The notes beneath the pieces were generated by a model that saw nothing but the letters and a program-made list of their open reading frames with translations, did no database searches and had not been told where the DNA came from. This document shows, piece by piece, positions 40,601 through 53,388 of a stretch of DNA of 64,000 bases (its first letter is position 1; the number at the start of each line of letters is the position of its first letter). The position numbers were made by a program, and so were the translations under genes. Where the stretch lies: the NCBI GenBank assembly GCA_020541205.1, contig CP048208.1:1240001-1304000 (forward strand), written 5' to 3'. This stretch comes from Candidatus Hartigia pinicola. Lineage in GTDB: Bacteria > Pseudomonadota > Gammaproteobacteria > Enterobacterales > Enterobacteriaceae.

Positions 40601-43600
40601 AATTGATTTATCTATCATTAATTATCTGACTTTTTAGCAAAATACTAAATAAAATTTAAAAATTACAAGATCACAACAGGGTAAAGATGAATCTATAAAT
40701 AAAAATCACACACATCTAAAATAGTAAAACTCATATGTTCTAATATTGACTTGCAAAAAAGCATTGTCCTTAACTTCAGGAAAAAAAATAAAATAATAAA
40801 AAGTATTAATTACACTTTACAAAAATCTTTTAAAAAAAGTTACAACGACTGTTAAAAAAAATACATTTAGCAATCTTATATTTCCCAGGAATATTATAGG
40901 CTAAAATAATATTTTAAAGATATTACATAGTGTTAAATGTTACTCGCTACTTAAAAAGTCTTAACTCTAAAGACTAGGCTTACACTTGCTACAACATGCC
41001 TTTAATATATTTTTAATCACAATTTAAATTTACATATTACATACATTTTTCTGGTAGATATGTTTAATTTTTTATAAAAGATAAAAGATACATTTATACA
41101 TATCCTATAATATGCACAAAACAATGATACGATAATAAATTATTATTGGAAACGTACATTTTAACTTTTTAACTTAATTCTAGCCAATATGGCTAACAAA
41201 ATTAGCAATAAGCTAATAAGTGTGACTTCTTATTTAAATATATAAAATCATCTTTAATAAAAATTAAATCCTATACATACTTTAAATAAAATTACTTACA
41301 TGACAATAACAGTAAATATTTATTGAAAGAAAAATTTATTGCTCAGTCAAAAGCGTGGGTGAATTTTTAAGTACTCTTTTATAAAAATTAGTAATATTAA
41401 CAATTAAATACTTATTTTAAAGCGTCTAGAAATTTATTATTTCTTTATTTTTAAACTATACTTGAAGTTACTATAAAAAAAATACATTAATCTTTTCGTT
41501 AGTTAAATCATCACAGTTTTACTATATTTTACTTAAAATACCACTAAAAAAATTAAATCACGAGTAGTGAGATTCTTTATCTTGCATCTTTCTATACTCA
41601 AGAATATATTATAAGTTGTTGTTATTATTCACTTACAGTTGCTATTAATCAATATATTATGCAGTACAAGATTATACTTAAAATGACTTGGACGTCTTAT
41701 GTTATCATATGCGATAGTTAATTCTTATTATGTTATTTATTAGTACTAGATACAATTTTAGATACTTGTAGTAAATACTCTATTATTATAAATATTGAGA
41801 TGTTATTACATCAGAAATCATTAATTAAAATATACTTGTCTTAATAGCATCTCTTTATATTTTACACTAGTTTATTCCAATCAGGATATTACTTGTATTG
41901 ACGCAATTCAAATCTTAGATTACTTATACAGTAAGTTATCGAATATAATTTAATACTAAAATCTATTAAGATTACTCCATAACGTATTAAAAATCATTGG
42001 TTTATTATCATCTCGGTGATTGCACTTTCAATAGAGCTCTCATGAAAATGTAGCACTCTGTTTCTTTCAGGTTCATAAGTTATGTAAATTTAAATTACAT
42101 ACTAGAAAACCAATGTCAAACTAGATATATCTAACGTAACTTATAGCAAACAGCTTATAACTATCAAGAACAAGCCAATCATAATGATTGATCAAATATT
42201 TTATATAAAAAATATTAAATTTGATAATCAACTGGATATTACAGTTATTATGACAAATAACTACTGATTCGCTCAATCTTACTCAATACAGATAAAATCA
42301 CTAACCCTAATATCTATAATGACTAATTTATATTAGAATCACCTTCTAAAGATTAAATGCCTTAATATTCAAATTATTAAGATAATATTATTAAAATATA
42401 ATTAATAAAACCAGTTATAAATGAACGCACTTTCACTAAATAATACTAATTTTTAGAAAAACAGCATTGATTTAAATATCAAAAATTAAACTTACCTGTT
42501 TCGTTAAAAACACTTTTAAATATGTACTATTAGTACATTAAATACAACAAAACCATCTTGATAATATACACGTTAAATATTGAGTTACTATGTACTAAAA
42601 TATTAATTTTATACACAAAACTCATTAACACATTATCTTACTGTGCGCTAAACTTGAGATTGAATTCAAACAAAACTTTAGCAAAAAGGCATTAATGTTC
42701 CTGAATAAAAACAAAAGTATATTAATAATATAATTACATATACTGATTATAAATCATCTTAAATAATGTTAAAATAATTACATCAAACATTAAAAATAAT
42801 ACTATTATTCTGTTATTATATCTTGATTATAATAAAATAACACATTAACAGAACATATCATTAAATACACGATTCTACATATACAAAAAATATTAAAACA
42901 TCAAATCTCTAAAACTTAGGTTAATGCAACAGTCTTGTTACTATACTATAACAGTTAGTTAAGCATGTTTTAAAATATTAAAAGATAATACGATTTCATT
43001 TCTTTTTTGAAGAGTTTTACTAAGAGTAAAAGTGAATTAAAACATAATAAATTTACATTAAAGATAAAAGAATTGATCTATAAAAATTTTCTTATAAATA
43101 ATTATTTATAAAACATATATTTAATGCATATCTTTAATTATTATAACAATAATAAATTAACGTTATCTGAAATTAATGTTGTCATCACTTGACAGTATTT
43201 GAATACTTAATACAATGAAGTCAAACATTAGAATAAAAATATAGATTCATAATAATATAACCTTCATACAAATCGATTTTAAAATTTATTGAAATTACTT
43301 TTATATACATAGAAATATTTAATGAATAATTAAAAATACTATCTTTAAATAAATCTATCTTTCAGATTAAACTTCTTTATAATTCTATTAATTTTTTAAT
43401 GCAACTCTATACTAAAATAATGTGACGTATATTTTGATGTATAGCGAGACAGGTCTTATTAAAAAATATGAGAAAATAAGAAAGAATACAATTTATTATC
43501 AAACATTGAATATTTTTGTTTACAATGAAAATTTATACTAGTTAAATTGCAACAAATATATAAATATTAAAAAAATCCTGTATAATTGATGATGTATAAT

Positions 43601-43641
43601 GAATTTATTATATATAATAATCTAATATTAAGATATGGAAA
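37664..43641. other. Gene-free desert (6 kb)
   Basis: No recognisable gene, tRNA or mobile element. It contains a 14-bp inverted repeat at 39191-39238 (listed) and a 75-codon Ile/Leu/Ser-rich frame at 40100-40327 (-) that looks like chance. recJ, which precedes prfB in E. coli, is not recognisable. A slightly GC-richer patch near 42010-42080 could be an old gene remnant but gave no readable protein. Confidence 0.6.
39191..39238. repeat. Inverted repeat, 14-bp perfect arms
   Basis: ATCAACTTAATATT (39191-39204) and AATATTAAGTTGAT (39225-39238) are exact complements around a 20-nt spacer. It is among the longest perfect hairpins I noticed. No T-tract and no neighbouring gene. It may be a relic of a mobile element end, a terminator, or chance. 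Confidence 0.4.
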
Positions 43642-44742
43642 ATGACTTTTGAAATAAACTCAATAAAAAGCAAAATTCAAGATTTCTCTAAACGAACATT
43701 ATTGCTAAGGAATATTTTTAACTACGCCGTTAAAAAAGAACGACTAGAAGAAGTTAAGAGAGAACTTGAACAATCTAATATTTGGAATAAACCACAAAAA
43801 GCACAGTTACTAGGAAAAGAACGTTCTTCTCTTGAAAATTTTATTAACACTCTCGATCAACTCACTCAAAGTATCGATGATATTAAAGGTCTTTTAGCAC
43901 TTGCTATTGAAATAGATGATGAACATACCTTGCATGAAACAAGTAAAGACTTAGAACAAATTCAAGTAAAGTTAGAAAACTTAGAGTTTCATCGGATGTT
44001 TTCAGGTCAATACGATAGTTCTGATTGCTATATTGATTTTCAAGCAGGTTCTGGTGGCACAGAAGCTCAAGATTGGGCGAAAATATTAATGCGCATGTAT
44101 CTTCGTTGGGCAGAATCAAAAGCTTTCAAGACAGAGATCATGGAAGAATCGAATGGTGATTTTTCTGGCTTAAAATCAGCAACCATTAAAATTATTGGCG
44201 ACTATGCTTATGGTTGGCTAAGAACAGAAACAGGAGTACACCGTTTAGTACGTAAAAGCCCTTTTGACTCAGGAGGTCGCCGTCATACTTCTTTTACTTC
44301 AATTTTTATTTATCCTGAAGTTGATGACAATATTGATATTGAAATTAATCCAGCAGATTTACGTGTTGATGTTTATCGTGCATCAGGTGCAGGTGGTCAA
44401 CATGTGAATAAAACTGAATCTGCTGTACGTATTACACATATTCCCACGAATATCGTCACTCAATGCCAAAATGATCGTTCGCAACATAAAAATAAAGACC
44501 AAGCTAAGCGTCAGTTGAAAGCAAAACTTTATGAATTAGAAATGCAGAAGAAAAAAGCAGATAAACAAGCGAGAGAGGAAAATAAATCAAATATTGGATG
44601 GGGTAGTCAGATTCGTTCTTATGTGCTTGATGATTCTCGTATTAAAGATTTACGTACTGGCTTGGAAATGCGTAACACACAAGCTGTACTGGATGGTCAT
44701 TTAGATAAATTTATTGAAGCTAGCCTCAAATCTGGCCTATGA
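43642..44742 (+). CDS. prfB: Peptide chain release factor 2 (RF2), no programmed frameshift
   Basis: RF2 recognises UGA and UAA stop codons and triggers peptide release. The 366 residues match E. coli (365). The stop-codon-reading tripeptide is in [13 protein letters not shown], and the catalytic GGQ is in [18 protein letters not shown], with Ala (not Thr) four residues before the GGQ, the usual form outside E. coli K-12. In E. coli and many bacteria the gene carries an in-frame UGA near codon 26 read through by +1 frameshift. Here codons 23-28 are AGG AAT ATT TTT AAC TAC, aligning with AGG GGG TAT CTT (T)GAC TAC minus the extra base, so the frame is continuous and the Shine-Dalgarno-like AGGGGG is lost. 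lysS follows with only 7 nt between stop and start, the same prfB-lysS pair as in E. coli. Confidence 0.97.
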   Translation: MTFEINSIKSKIQDFSKRTLLLRNIFNYAVKKERLEEVKRELEQSNIWNKPQKAQLLGKERSSLENFINTLDQLTQSIDDIKGLLALAIEIDDEHTLHETSKDLEQIQVKLENLEFHRMFSGQYDSSDCYIDFQAGSGGTEAQDWAKILMRMYLRWAESKAFKTEIMEESNGDFSGLKSATIKIIGDYAYGWLRTETGVHRLVRKSPFDSGGRRHTSFTSIFIYPEVDDNIDIEINPADLRVDVYRASGAGGQHVNKTESAVRITHIPTNIVTQCQNDRSQHKNKDQAKRQLKAKLYELEMQKKKADKQAREENKSNIGWGSQIRSYVLDDSRIKDLRTGLEMRNTQAVLDGHLDKFIEASLKSGL

Positions 44743-44749
44743 GGGAAAA

Positions 44750-46267
44750 ATGTCTCAGGCAAAAAAAAGTGTTGAAAAAACCTACAATTTTAATAATGAA
44801 CTAAAAAAACGTAAAGAGAAACTGTCTTCTTTACGGAAACAAGGAGTCGCATTTCCGAATGATTTTCGCTGTGACTTAACATTTGCAAAAATTCATTCTA
44901 AATATCATAAAAAATCATCAGAAGAGTTAAAGAATTTAAATATCAATGTTGCCATAGCTGGTCGTATGATATATCACCGTATTATGGGTAAAATATCATT
45001 TGCTACACTACAAGATATGGGGGGTCGAATTCAAATTTATGTTTCTTGCGATGATTTCCCAGAAAATATTTATAATGAACAATTTAAACAATGGGACTTA
45101 GGTGACATTATAGGTGCAAAAGGTCATTTGTTTAAAACGAAAACGGGTGAATTGACTATTCACTGTCATAAACTGAGTTTGCTAACAAAAGCACTCCGTC
45201 CATTACCAGATAAATTTCACGGCCTAACAAATAAAGAAACACGTTATCGTCAGCGTTATCTTGACTTAATTGCAAATAATGATTCTCGTAACATTTTTAT
45301 AGCACGTTCGAAGATTATAACTGCATTACGAAATTTTATGGCAGATAAAGAATTTATGGAAGTTGAAACACCAATGATGCAATCTATTCCTGGTGGTGCA
45401 TCAGCACGTCCCTTTATTACTCATCATCATGCACTAGATATTGATATGTTCTTACGTATTGCACCTGAATTATATCTAAAACGTTTAGTTATTGGTGGCT
45501 TTGAACGAATATTTGAAATCAATCGTAACTTTCGTAACGAAGGTTTGTCGTCACGTCACAATCCTGAATTCACTATGATGGAACTGTATATGGCGTACGC
45601 AAATTACCATGACCTCATTAATTTGATTGAAGAGATGTTTTGTAAATTAGCACAAGAAGTATTAGGCCACACCATAGTAAAATATGGTGAGCAAGAATTT
45701 GATTTTAATAAACCATTTTCTAAATTAACTATGCAAGAAGCTATTTGCAAATATTGCCCTGAAATTACTTTCGATGATATTAACAACATAAAAAAAACAC
45801 TTTCTATTGCGCAATCTATTGGGATTAAAATAAACAAAAATTGGGGATTAGGTAAAATTCAATATAAGATCTTTGAAGAAGTTGCTGAAAATCACTTAAT
45901 TCAACCTACATTTATTATTGAATACCCAGCAGAAATTTCACCCTTTGCCCGCCGTAATGATAACAATCCATTTATTACAGATCGTTTCGAGTTATTTATT
46001 GGTGGATGTGAAATTGGTAATGGTTTCTCTGAATTAAATGATGCAGAAGATCAAGTTGAACGTTTTTCTAAACAAATTCATCAAAAAGATGACAGTGATG
46101 AGGAAGAGATCTTTTATGATGAAGACTATGTGACTGCATTAGAGTACGGCATGCCACCCACAGCTGGTTTAGGTATTGGTATTGACCGTATGGTGATGCT
46201 ATTTACTAACAGTCATACGATTAGGGATGTTATTTTATTTCCAGCATTACGCCCATCAAAACGGTAA
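44750..46267 (+). CDS. lysS: Lysyl-tRNA synthetase (class II)
   Basis: LysS charges tRNA-Lys with lysine in the cytoplasm. The 505 residues equal E. coli LysS. The N-terminal OB-fold anticodon-binding domain is at about 60-150 ([29 protein letters not shown]). The catalytic domain carries motif 2 ([20 protein letters not shown]) and motif 3 ([13 protein letters not shown]) and the tail [14 protein letters not shown] start at 44750: MSQAKKS precedes the aligned LNNELK-type helix, and a GAGGG Shine-Dalgarno at 44741-44745, overlapping the prfB stop, sits 4 nt upstream. An ORF starting further upstream inside prfB is not credible. The coupling with prfB is probably translational. Confidence 0.97.
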   Translation: MSQAKKSVEKTYNFNNELKKRKEKLSSLRKQGVAFPNDFRCDLTFAKIHSKYHKKSSEELKNLNINVAIAGRMIYHRIMGKISFATLQDMGGRIQIYVSCDDFPENIYNEQFKQWDLGDIIGAKGHLFKTKTGELTIHCHKLSLLTKALRPLPDKFHGLTNKETRYRQRYLDLIANNDSRNIFIARSKIITALRNFMADKEFMEVETPMMQSIPGGASARPFITHHHALDIDMFLRIAPELYLKRLVIGGFERIFEINRNFRNEGLSSRHNPEFTMMELYMAYANYHDLINLIEEMFCKLAQEVLGHTIVKYGEQEFDFNKPFSKLTMQEAICKYCPEITFDDINNIKKTLSIAQSIGIKINKNWGLGKIQYKIFEEVAENHLIQPTFIIEYPAEISPFARRNDNNPFITDRFELFIGGCEIGNGFSELNDAEDQVERFSKQIHQKDDSDEEEIFYDEDYVTALEYGMPPTAGLGIGIDRMVMLFTNSHTIRDVILFPALRPSKR

Positions 46268-46277
46268 TTATTAAATC

Positions 46278-46311
46278 ATATGAATATTCATAATTATCTG
46301 AATATTCATAT
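46278..46311. terminator. Hairpin just after lysS
   Basis: ATATGAATATTCA (46278-46290) and TGAATATTCATAT (46299-46311) form a perfect 13-bp stem with an 8-nt loop, beginning 10 nt after the lysS stop. No T-run follows, so it may be a 3'-end processing or stability hairpin, or a weakened terminator. The closeness to the stop codon favours a real role over chance. Confidence 0.45.
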
Positions 46312-47074
46312 ACTTCAGAAAGTGAAAAAATCTTTAAATAAGTAATTTACAACACTTTATAGCAATCTAATTGTTGTGTGAATCGTATGATTATTTATCA
46401 TATCAAACGGTTTCTAAAATTATATCTTTATATTATCAAATATTTTAATTATTAAATTAATGAATAATTATAGTTTATTACTTATGTAAATGCATACCTA
46501 TCATATTTCTATAGTTCGCTAAATAATCACTTATTAAAATACATTAATATTATCAATAATATTCTATCTATGTTATTAACTAATCTAATTCGTGTTAATT
46601 GTATTAGAAATAAACTATTAATATATGATAAATGTATATTTTAAATTCATATTTTATTAATTATTTTTCTAAATAAAAGTAATGCTTTTTTAAAAAAAAT
46701 AAAATATATATTATTAAGTAATATTAATGCTTTTCTCTTCATAGAAGATATAAAATAACAATCTTTTTAAGAAAAAATTTTTAATTATTTTAAAAATAAT
46801 AAATTAATTTTTTTCAAAAAATAGTGTAAATTTCTTATTTTTTATTAAAATTACGGTCATTGACCTAAACTTTATAAGATAAGTTTATGATGTAAAATAT
46901 TTTATAGACATCCTGTTGATTATAAAAACATCTAATAAATTTAATTATATTTTATAAAATTATTATATTTTTCCTCTTTTTACTAGCAAATATTGTTATA
47001 GATGCTCTTCAAACTATAAAATTTAAAAATAAAATAAATTAATATTCAAATAAAACAAATATTATAATCTGAGC

Positions 47075-47134
47075 TAATTATTAATTATTAATTATTAATT
47101 ATTAATTATTAATTATTAATTATTAATTATTAAT
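47075..47134. repeat. Heptanucleotide tandem repeat (TAATTAT)8.6
   Basis: Eight perfect copies of TAATTAT plus four more bases fill 60 bp without interruption. The unit length is not a multiple of three and no gene overlaps. Perfect identity implies recent slippage, so copy number is likely to vary between individuals. Confidence 0.95.
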
Positions 47135-48197
47135 ATTCTAATTTGTCAAGTGTTGTAAGTTTAGAAACACATAAATAAATCAATAAGAAAAAATCGTTTA
47201 ATTTATAGGATTCTAATAAAAATTATCGCATTATCAATATCTTTAAAAATTATACAATTAATTAGTTTGATCAGTAGATTTTTCTAAACCTTGTCTTTTT
47301 AGAATTAATTTTACACATATCAATTAAATAAAGATAAACATTCCTTATGAAAATCTTTATTATTATTTGTTTTATTTCTGAATCAATATATTTAAAATTT
47401 TTTAATTAAATAAATATTAATTTAAGATCTTCTTTAATATTTTTTGTATAATAAAAAGATCATAAAAACTAACTTTAAAAATTAAGGTCAATATTTAAAT
47501 ATTTTTATTGTTTTCTCACATTTAACAACTTTTCTCTATTAAATAGTATAGACCTTCGAAAATTTTGTGTATAAAATATAGAAATCAGAATTTATTAAAC
47601 TTTGTAATCTACATAATTACATCTGTGTTTATTATAAGAAACACTATTTAAAAGTTTTAACGACGTCAGAAGTTAAGGCTAATATATACATTAACGCTTG
47701 AAGACATATTTATGAAGCTTTAAAAGCATGAAAGGAACTTTCATCTTTTGAAGATTACTATCGTAACATTCAATGATATTGAATAAATAGTAATTGTTTA
47801 CTACAACACCTCTTTAATAGTATATATTTCTTTAACACATTATAGAACTTTTATGATTAATCTTGATACGGTAAATTCCTTTTATTAATAATCACAAGAA
47901 ATGTTAAGAAATTTCGTTATTTACAGACATCAAAAGTGTGTTATAAGATAACAGTGATATGAAGGCAGCATTTTCAAATAATATCTGTTATAATACTATT
48001 GATCATATCATTAAGGTAGAACACAGTCATAATATTTTATACTTTAATAGGATATCTAAATGTTAGATCCTGAGCTATAAATTCGTTGAACGAATAAAAA
48101 CTCAATACATTTAAGAAGATAATAATAAATATTTAAATACCTTCTAGTATTTTATTAATTTAATATTTATTATCTTTCTATTTTTAGAAAAAATACT

Positions 48198-49217
48198 TTA
48201 GAGACTCTGATAACCATTAGGATTCTGAGACTGCCACTGCCAACTATGATTCACCATATCTTGAACAGAGTATTGAGCTTTCCAACCTAATTCTGCGTAT
48301 GCTTTTGTTGGACTAGACCAGCATTCAGCAATATCACCAGAACGAGAATTAACAATTTTATATTGAATATGTTTACCAGATGCCTTTTCAAAAGCAGCGA
48401 TCATTTCTAAAACACTAATACCTTTTCCCGTACCAAGATTATAAATATATTGACCTGATTTTTGACTAACATTTTCTAATACAGCAATATGTCCACTGGC
48501 TAAATCCATTACATGAATATAATCACGAATTCCCGTTCCATCAGGAGTAGGGTAATCTTTACCAAAAACCATTACTTCTTTATAACGACCAACAGCAACT
48601 TGTGTAATATAAGGTATTAAATTATTAGGTATCCCTTGAGAATCTTCACCAATTAAACTTGATTGATGCGCACCAATAACATTAAAATAACGCAATAACG
48701 TAATCGACCACTCATCATGAGCAATATATAAGTCCGTTAAAATACGCTCAACTATATATTTGCTAGTCCCGTATGGATTAGTTGTCAATCCAATATTAGA
48801 TGCTTCAGTTAGTGGTACCTGTTTTGGAACACCATAAACAGCGGAAGAAGAGCTAAAAATTAAGCTTTTAATACCCATTTTCTGCATACTATGAATTAAC
48901 ATTATAGCGCTGTTCACATTATTATCATAGTATTCAATGGGTTGTTTTACTGACTTACCTACCGCTTTGAACCCAGCTAAATGGATAACTGAGCTAATCT
49001 TATGTTCAGAAAAAATAGTTAATAAAATCATTTTATCACGTACATCACCCTTATATAAAATAGGTTTAATTCCTGTAATTTTTGCAATACGATTTAGAAC
49101 TTCCGGGTTAGCATTAGATAAATTATCTAATATAATCGGTTGTATTCCTTTCTGTAGCATTTTTACACAAATGTGGCTACCAATATAGCCAAGTCCGCCA
49201 GTGACTAATACTTTCAT
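48198..49217 (-). CDS. galE: UDP-glucose 4-epimerase GalE
   Basis: GalE interconverts UDP-glucose and UDP-galactose using tightly bound NAD, feeding surface polysaccharide synthesis or galactose use. The 339 residues match E. coli (338). The Rossmann NAD motif GGLGYIGS is at residues 7-14. The short-chain dehydrogenase catalytic residues S124, Y149 and K153 sit in FSSSSAVYG and NPYGTSK. The substrate-binding GVRDYIHVMDLA-type segment reads GIRDYIHVMDLA, and the NLGTGKG block is present. A weak Shine-Dalgarno (TGAGAT) lies about 10 nt upstream of the ATG. galT, galK and galM are not adjacent, so its role is more likely in cell-envelope sugars than galactose breakdown (inference). Confidence 0.96.
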   Translation of the reverse strand: MKVLVTGGLGYIGSHICVKMLQKGIQPIILDNLSNANPEVLNRIAKITGIKPILYKGDVRDKMILLTIFSEHKISSVIHLAGFKAVGKSVKQPIEYYDNNVNSAIMLIHSMQKMGIKSLIFSSSSAVYGVPKQVPLTEASNIGLTTNPYGTSKYIVERILTDLYIAHDEWSITLLRYFNVIGAHQSSLIGEDSQGIPNNLIPYITQVAVGRYKEVMVFGKDYPTPDGTGIRDYIHVMDLASGHIAVLENVSQKSGQYIYNLGTGKGISVLEMIAAFEKASGKHIQYKIVNSRSGDIAECWSSPTKAYAELGWKAQYSVQDMVNHSWQWQSQNPNGYQSL

Positions 49218-52200
49218 ATAATTTATCTCAGTTTTCTATACGACAAATATTTATACATATCATTATAGTCATCTAATATTTTATGAATACCATGTAAGAT
49301 GATACCTATAATCTAAATATCATTTTATTTTTTAGTTCTTAATAACATTTAAAAATTTTATCGTGTCAAATAATAGAGAATAATAAGCAAAAATATCAAC
49401 GCATTACTAATTATATTACATTTTATTATACTAAGTATAGTAGCCATATCAATCACAAAAATACACTATTATTATTTAATACTAGATAATCAATTGTAAC
49501 ATACTAACATATCAGTCAGTGAGACCAACGAGTCAAATTCTTAACTCAGAAAAATTATATCTTCATTTGCAGATTATGTTATTAATAGTGACTTAATTCA
49601 TATCGATCTAAAATAAGCACTCAGAGCAGCTAATATTATTATTTAGAGCATTTGCATCATTGTTCTCTGCAAAGACTAAATAATAAATTCTAGATTTACA
49701 CAATAAACAGTGTGTTCTAATATCTTTCATTGCTCTTCTATTGGACAATTATTTTGCCATGCTCATAAATGTTTAATCAGTTACAAACTTGAAAAATAAA
49801 TTACAAATATTAAGTTTATTGTATTATGTTAATGATAATGTATCATTATACAATACACATTATTTAAAACATTTTTACTTATATCGCTAAAATTTTCTAA
49901 TACATTTTTATGTATATAAATAACGTTTATGCATGTGCTTAAAATTATAAAAGTATCGTTTTTCCCATGAAGGCACGAGTCTTTACTACAAACTTCCAGA
50001 ATCAAGATCAAATCTTTATCGTATATATTATTTAATCCTAGCCTGTTGAAATTATATTACAGTTATGTTTATACGCAGTAAATTTATTGTCTATATAAAA
50101 CGGTAACTAAATAATTTAAAAATATATTATACTAAAATAGTTTTAACATTCTGTATTAGTGCTAAATGTCATCCAATACATTTTTATAATGTCCACATAA
50201 ACAGCTGTAGTTCTGATTCTGTTTTAGCAATTTGTTTTTTAATGTTTAAAATACTAATATACATTATTCTTTCTAAAAAAATTCCTAATGAAAATTTCCA
50301 CTACAACCAATTTTCAAAACATAAAGAGACATAAAGCAACTCATCCCAATCGACTTAACGAAGCATATATATTTTAATTTCTAAGAAAGAATTCTTTAAT
50401 GTATTATAATATTTTCAACTAATATCATTATTCTAAATTTCCCTCCACTGAAGAGGAGGTATAAATAATTATATTTAAAAAATATTCTAAATACACTTTT
50501 AATATATGTATGTTAATCATATATTATTTTAATATCATCTTGTTGTATTTTAAAATTACTAATATAAATTCTCAATTGTCTATTAATAATTTGTGAACGA
50601 GTTAAATACTTTATTCCAGAACAGCAAACTGTATAAATGATCATCCAGTATTTAGATTAAAATTTATTTACAGAATAGAAAATCCAATAAGATTAAATAT
50701 TATTTACACAACAAGTCATTACTAAACTATAAAGATTAATACTTACAATAATTTTACTCTTCTACGTGTTAGAATACACCTGTTATAATTTATAATCAAA
50801 AACTAAAATTTAATTAATTAAGCTCTTAACGATACGAGGCTGACTATTAGTTGTATAAGACATCATATTTATTTTAATTAATAAAAGAAGTAACAGTTTT
50901 ACTAAAACGTATTTTTTATAAAACTAACATTGCACTTTCATACAGTCGTTTATACAGAGTATAGATTAACACTGAGATTCGTATTGATGTCAGTGATGTT
51001 TATTTTTTTGTATTAAAGTTTTATTTTTTCACTAAATATTGTACAATATTCCGATATAATTTAAAATTTTCTACATGCGATACTTTACTTCAATTAAAAT
51101 TGTTAAAGTTAACTAAATATTTGATATATATGTATCCACACATGTTATTTACATAATTAATATCAATATATCATCACTTATATAAATATGAATAAATAAA
51201 TAATTTTGATCATCAGACAAAATTTGATCAATAAAAATTTCTGCAGTTTAAGTAAAAATCTGTAAATTAGCATAGAATACAATTCTAACTTACTACTGTG
51301 ATAAACTGAAGTATACAATGTCATTCATTTTATTTTGCATAATTTATTTAAGAAATATGTTAAAATGTTATCCGGAAGATATATTTTTCAACAGTCACTA
51401 AGATCATTATGTTTTATACTTACCTTCTAATATTGAATACCACTGTATGCAAGAACTATTAAATATAATACTGACATTGAGTTTAATATTAAAATATTGT
51501 ATCATATTTATTTTAATATAGAAAATATATCACATATTTTTAATGCACATACTCCCAATAATATCTGTACAAGCAGGGTTGTTGAAAAATATACTAAACA
51601 TAGTTTAGGTTCCGCGAATATTTTCTGTCAATTTCTCTATACTGAAAATAATAAAATATATTCATTACAGATTATGACGTATCACGATGTTTAAAAAATA
51701 GATTTGAACTTCTTTCAACATTTTAAACCCTATGAATAACCTTCGTAAAAAAAGTGAAATTTTAATGAATTTAAAGGTATGCATGAGTGAGATTTCACAT
51801 TCTATTACCACAACATATTAAAGTATTTATATTTCTATTTTTCTCAATTAATATATATAAATAACTTACTGTATTCTTAATACTTATTCAAATACTTTTA
51901 GATTTCTCTACATTACTTGACCATTTCTCATTTTACTAAAATAAAATGACTTCATTAAAAACTCATATTGATTTTTTAGTTATTATCTCTTCTACATTAC
52001 TATCACATATATAATATAAAATACTATTTTCTTAATAATAGAAATACAATGATAATATAGCTTTCATTTTTTAAATTATCATTAAAAAAATCTTTTCTTA
52101 TTTATTCCTATAATTAATATTATGATTATCTTATAATACAACACACATTATGAAAATTAAAATTTAAATTAATATCTAACGTTATTCTTTTAGAATGTAA

Positions 52201-53148
52201 AATATTATTAAGTTAATGTAAAAATAAATACTTGATAATATCACAGCTGTCTTCCTAGTTAATGTAAAATGTTAAAACTATTTTTTTAGTTAACGATAAT
52301 TAGTCTTAAAACTGACAATATTGTCAATATTTAAACATAAGATTATTCATATTATCACAACATCAATTATAAAATAATAAATCATGCTGCGTTAAATAAA
52401 TCTATTTTAAGTATATCCGAAAAAATTCACAAAAACCATTAATGAATATACGCAGATCGTACAATTCAACATTAAATAACTCTTCAGTTTGTAATGAGTA
52501 TCAGAGAAAATCTAAACAAATATCTAATGATCATGACAGCAATAATGAAATAACTAAACAAAAACTCAGAGGGTAAATTTAACATAACAACTTCATTATA
52601 AAACGATTAACGATAATTTTGTAAAATATAAAAATCATTATCAACATAATGTAATATTGTATAGTTTTTATTAATATTAGTAATAGTTACTAACGATAAA
52701 ATTATGTACACAACAGACTCACCTTACCAATTCATTTTTATTTATACTCCTCAAGAAATATACGTCTCATGTTGATATTTTATTGGATTTTATTATTTCT
52801 TAAAGTAAAAAAAACTACACAACATAAAACTTGATATACATGTCAAGTTGATTAGTAACTTATTACAAATGAAAATTTTATAATATTTTTTAGGATAAAA
52901 TATTCAAATGAAAATTATAAATTTTCATTTATCTTATTACAATACCGAGAAATAGCGACATTAAAAATGTTTCATATTATCAAAAAAAACTAAAGAAAAT
53001 AACTAGAACTGTTCATATACTCAAACTAAATTATGTGACCTAACCGTGTTTTAGAATAACATAACGAGTAAAATGTAATTAAGCCACTAGACATAAAGAA
53101 TTATGCTATTTACAATTAACTTTAAAGCTTATAAGGGAGATACGAATA
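49218..53148. other. Gene-free AT-rich stretch (3.9 kb)
   Basis: No recognisable gene. Short frames at 49829-50011 (-) and 51497-51694 (+) look like chance. A small imperfect hairpin AACTTGA/TCAAGTT occurs near 52826-52847. If E. coli order held next to zapB, glpF-glpK-glpX would be here; none is recognisable. Confidence 0.6.
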
Positions 53149-53388
53149 ATGTCTTTTGAAGTATTTAATAAACTAGAATCAAAAGTTCAACAAGCAATCG
53201 ATACTATAACTTTATTACAAATGGAAATTGATAAATTAAAAGATAAAAATAGTATACTGATCCAAGAGATTAGTAACTTAAAATCAGGTACAGAGTTACT
53301 AGTACGTGAAAATGAACAACTAAAACAAGAGCAAAAAACATGGCAAGATCGTCTACGAGGGTTACTCGGAAAAATGGAGGAGGTCTAA
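53149..53388 (+). CDS. zapB: Cell division factor ZapB
   Basis: ZapB is a small coiled-coil protein that joins the Z-ring through ZapA and links it to the chromosome terminus. The 79-residue product (E. coli 81) keeps the diagnostic N-terminus [24 protein letters not shown] and the C-terminus [15 protein letters not shown], with heptad-repeat coiled coil throughout. GGGAG lies about 10 nt before the ATG. It faces hslV-hslU across a 3-kb gap; in E. coli rraA and menA occupy that interval, and the direction of each gene is as in E. coli. Confidence 0.96.
   Translation: MSFEVFNKLESKVQQAIDTITLLQMEIDKLKDKNSILIQEISNLKSGTELLVRENEQLKQEQKTWQDRLRGLLGKMEEV

Larger units (their letters stand above)
46268..48197. 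other. Gene-free AT-rich stretch between lysS and galE
   Basis: 1.9 kb with no recognisable gene. It contains the lysS 3' hairpin and a heptanucleotide tandem repeat, both listed separately. Confidence 0.65.

Noticed and set aside
47075-47134. Tandem repeat as a CRISPR array or iteron set
   Set aside because: Seven-base units with no spacers; a simple microsatellite.
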